A stretch of DNA of 64,000 nucleotides from Paralichthys olivaceus (Eukaryota > Chordata > Actinopteri > Pleuronectiformes > Paralichthyidae): positions 15,836,501-15,900,500 of the forward strand of contig NC_091106.1 in NCBI RefSeq assembly GCF_024713975.1. Direction: 5' to 3'. Both the position numbers and the translations under genes were made by a program. Positions 63,979 through 64,000 of this stretch are shown in pieces; positions within the stretch are counted from its first letter, which is position 1, and every line of letters starts with the position of its first letter. Below the pieces are notes generated by a model. The model was not told the origin of the DNA, did no database searches, and worked only from the letters and a program-made list of their open reading frames with translations.

Positions 63979-64000
63979 GTCAGAATCTTTTACAGGACGC

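Overview
The window is vertebrate nuclear DNA, almost certainly from a ray-finned fish and probably a percomorph. It has short multi-exon genes with GT-AG introns, long (CA)n/(GT)n microsatellites and fish-type interspersed repeats. The gene proteins resemble those of bony vertebrates but carry fish-like differences. There is no bacterial, organellar or CRISPR content.

Layout. 41-7312 (+) is the PAPS synthase gene papss2, lacking only its first exon. 10100-20350 (+) is pten: a CpG-rich leader and nine coding exons, eight of them with lengths identical to human PTEN as I know it; exon 8 carries a 19-residue insertion. 20350-38480 is about 18 kb of intergenic DNA holding microsatellites, a telomere-like composite repeat, inverted-repeat (MITE-like) elements, LINE fragments and one unassigned exon-like ORF. 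38599-42625 (+) is fas, a death receptor with a cysteine-rich ectodomain, a transmembrane helix and a death domain. 46426-48039 (+) is itprip, with an intronless CDS and a probable 5' non-coding exon near 44281. 49074-50970 (-) is an omega-class glutathione transferase, gsto1-like, with a GC-AG intron. 51258-63978 (+, continuing past the window) is cfap43, a cilia/flagella WD-repeat and coiled-coil protein. It shares a 287-bp head-to-head promoter with gsto1 that contains an RFX X-box.

All six genes have human counterparts on 10q23-q25 (PAPSS2, PTEN, FAS, ITPRIP, GSTO1, CFAP43), so this is a compressed piece of conserved synteny. The genes do not form one pathway: sulfate activation, PI3K antagonism, apoptosis, IP3-receptor modulation, thiol transfer and axoneme assembly are independent. 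The only shared regulation suggested by the sequence is the gsto1/cfap43 promoter.

The most unusual points are: a candidate extra pten exon between exons 6 and 7; a Gln/Gly-rich expansion in the disordered PTEN C2 loop; a short upstream ORF in the pten leader that resembles the human leader; a 9-nt microexon in fas; a GC-AG intron in gsto1; and an apparently shortened WD-repeat region in cfap43, where an intron holds an antisense Ty3/Gypsy reverse-transcriptase fragment and a truncated exon-like remnant. I found no wholly new multi-gene system.
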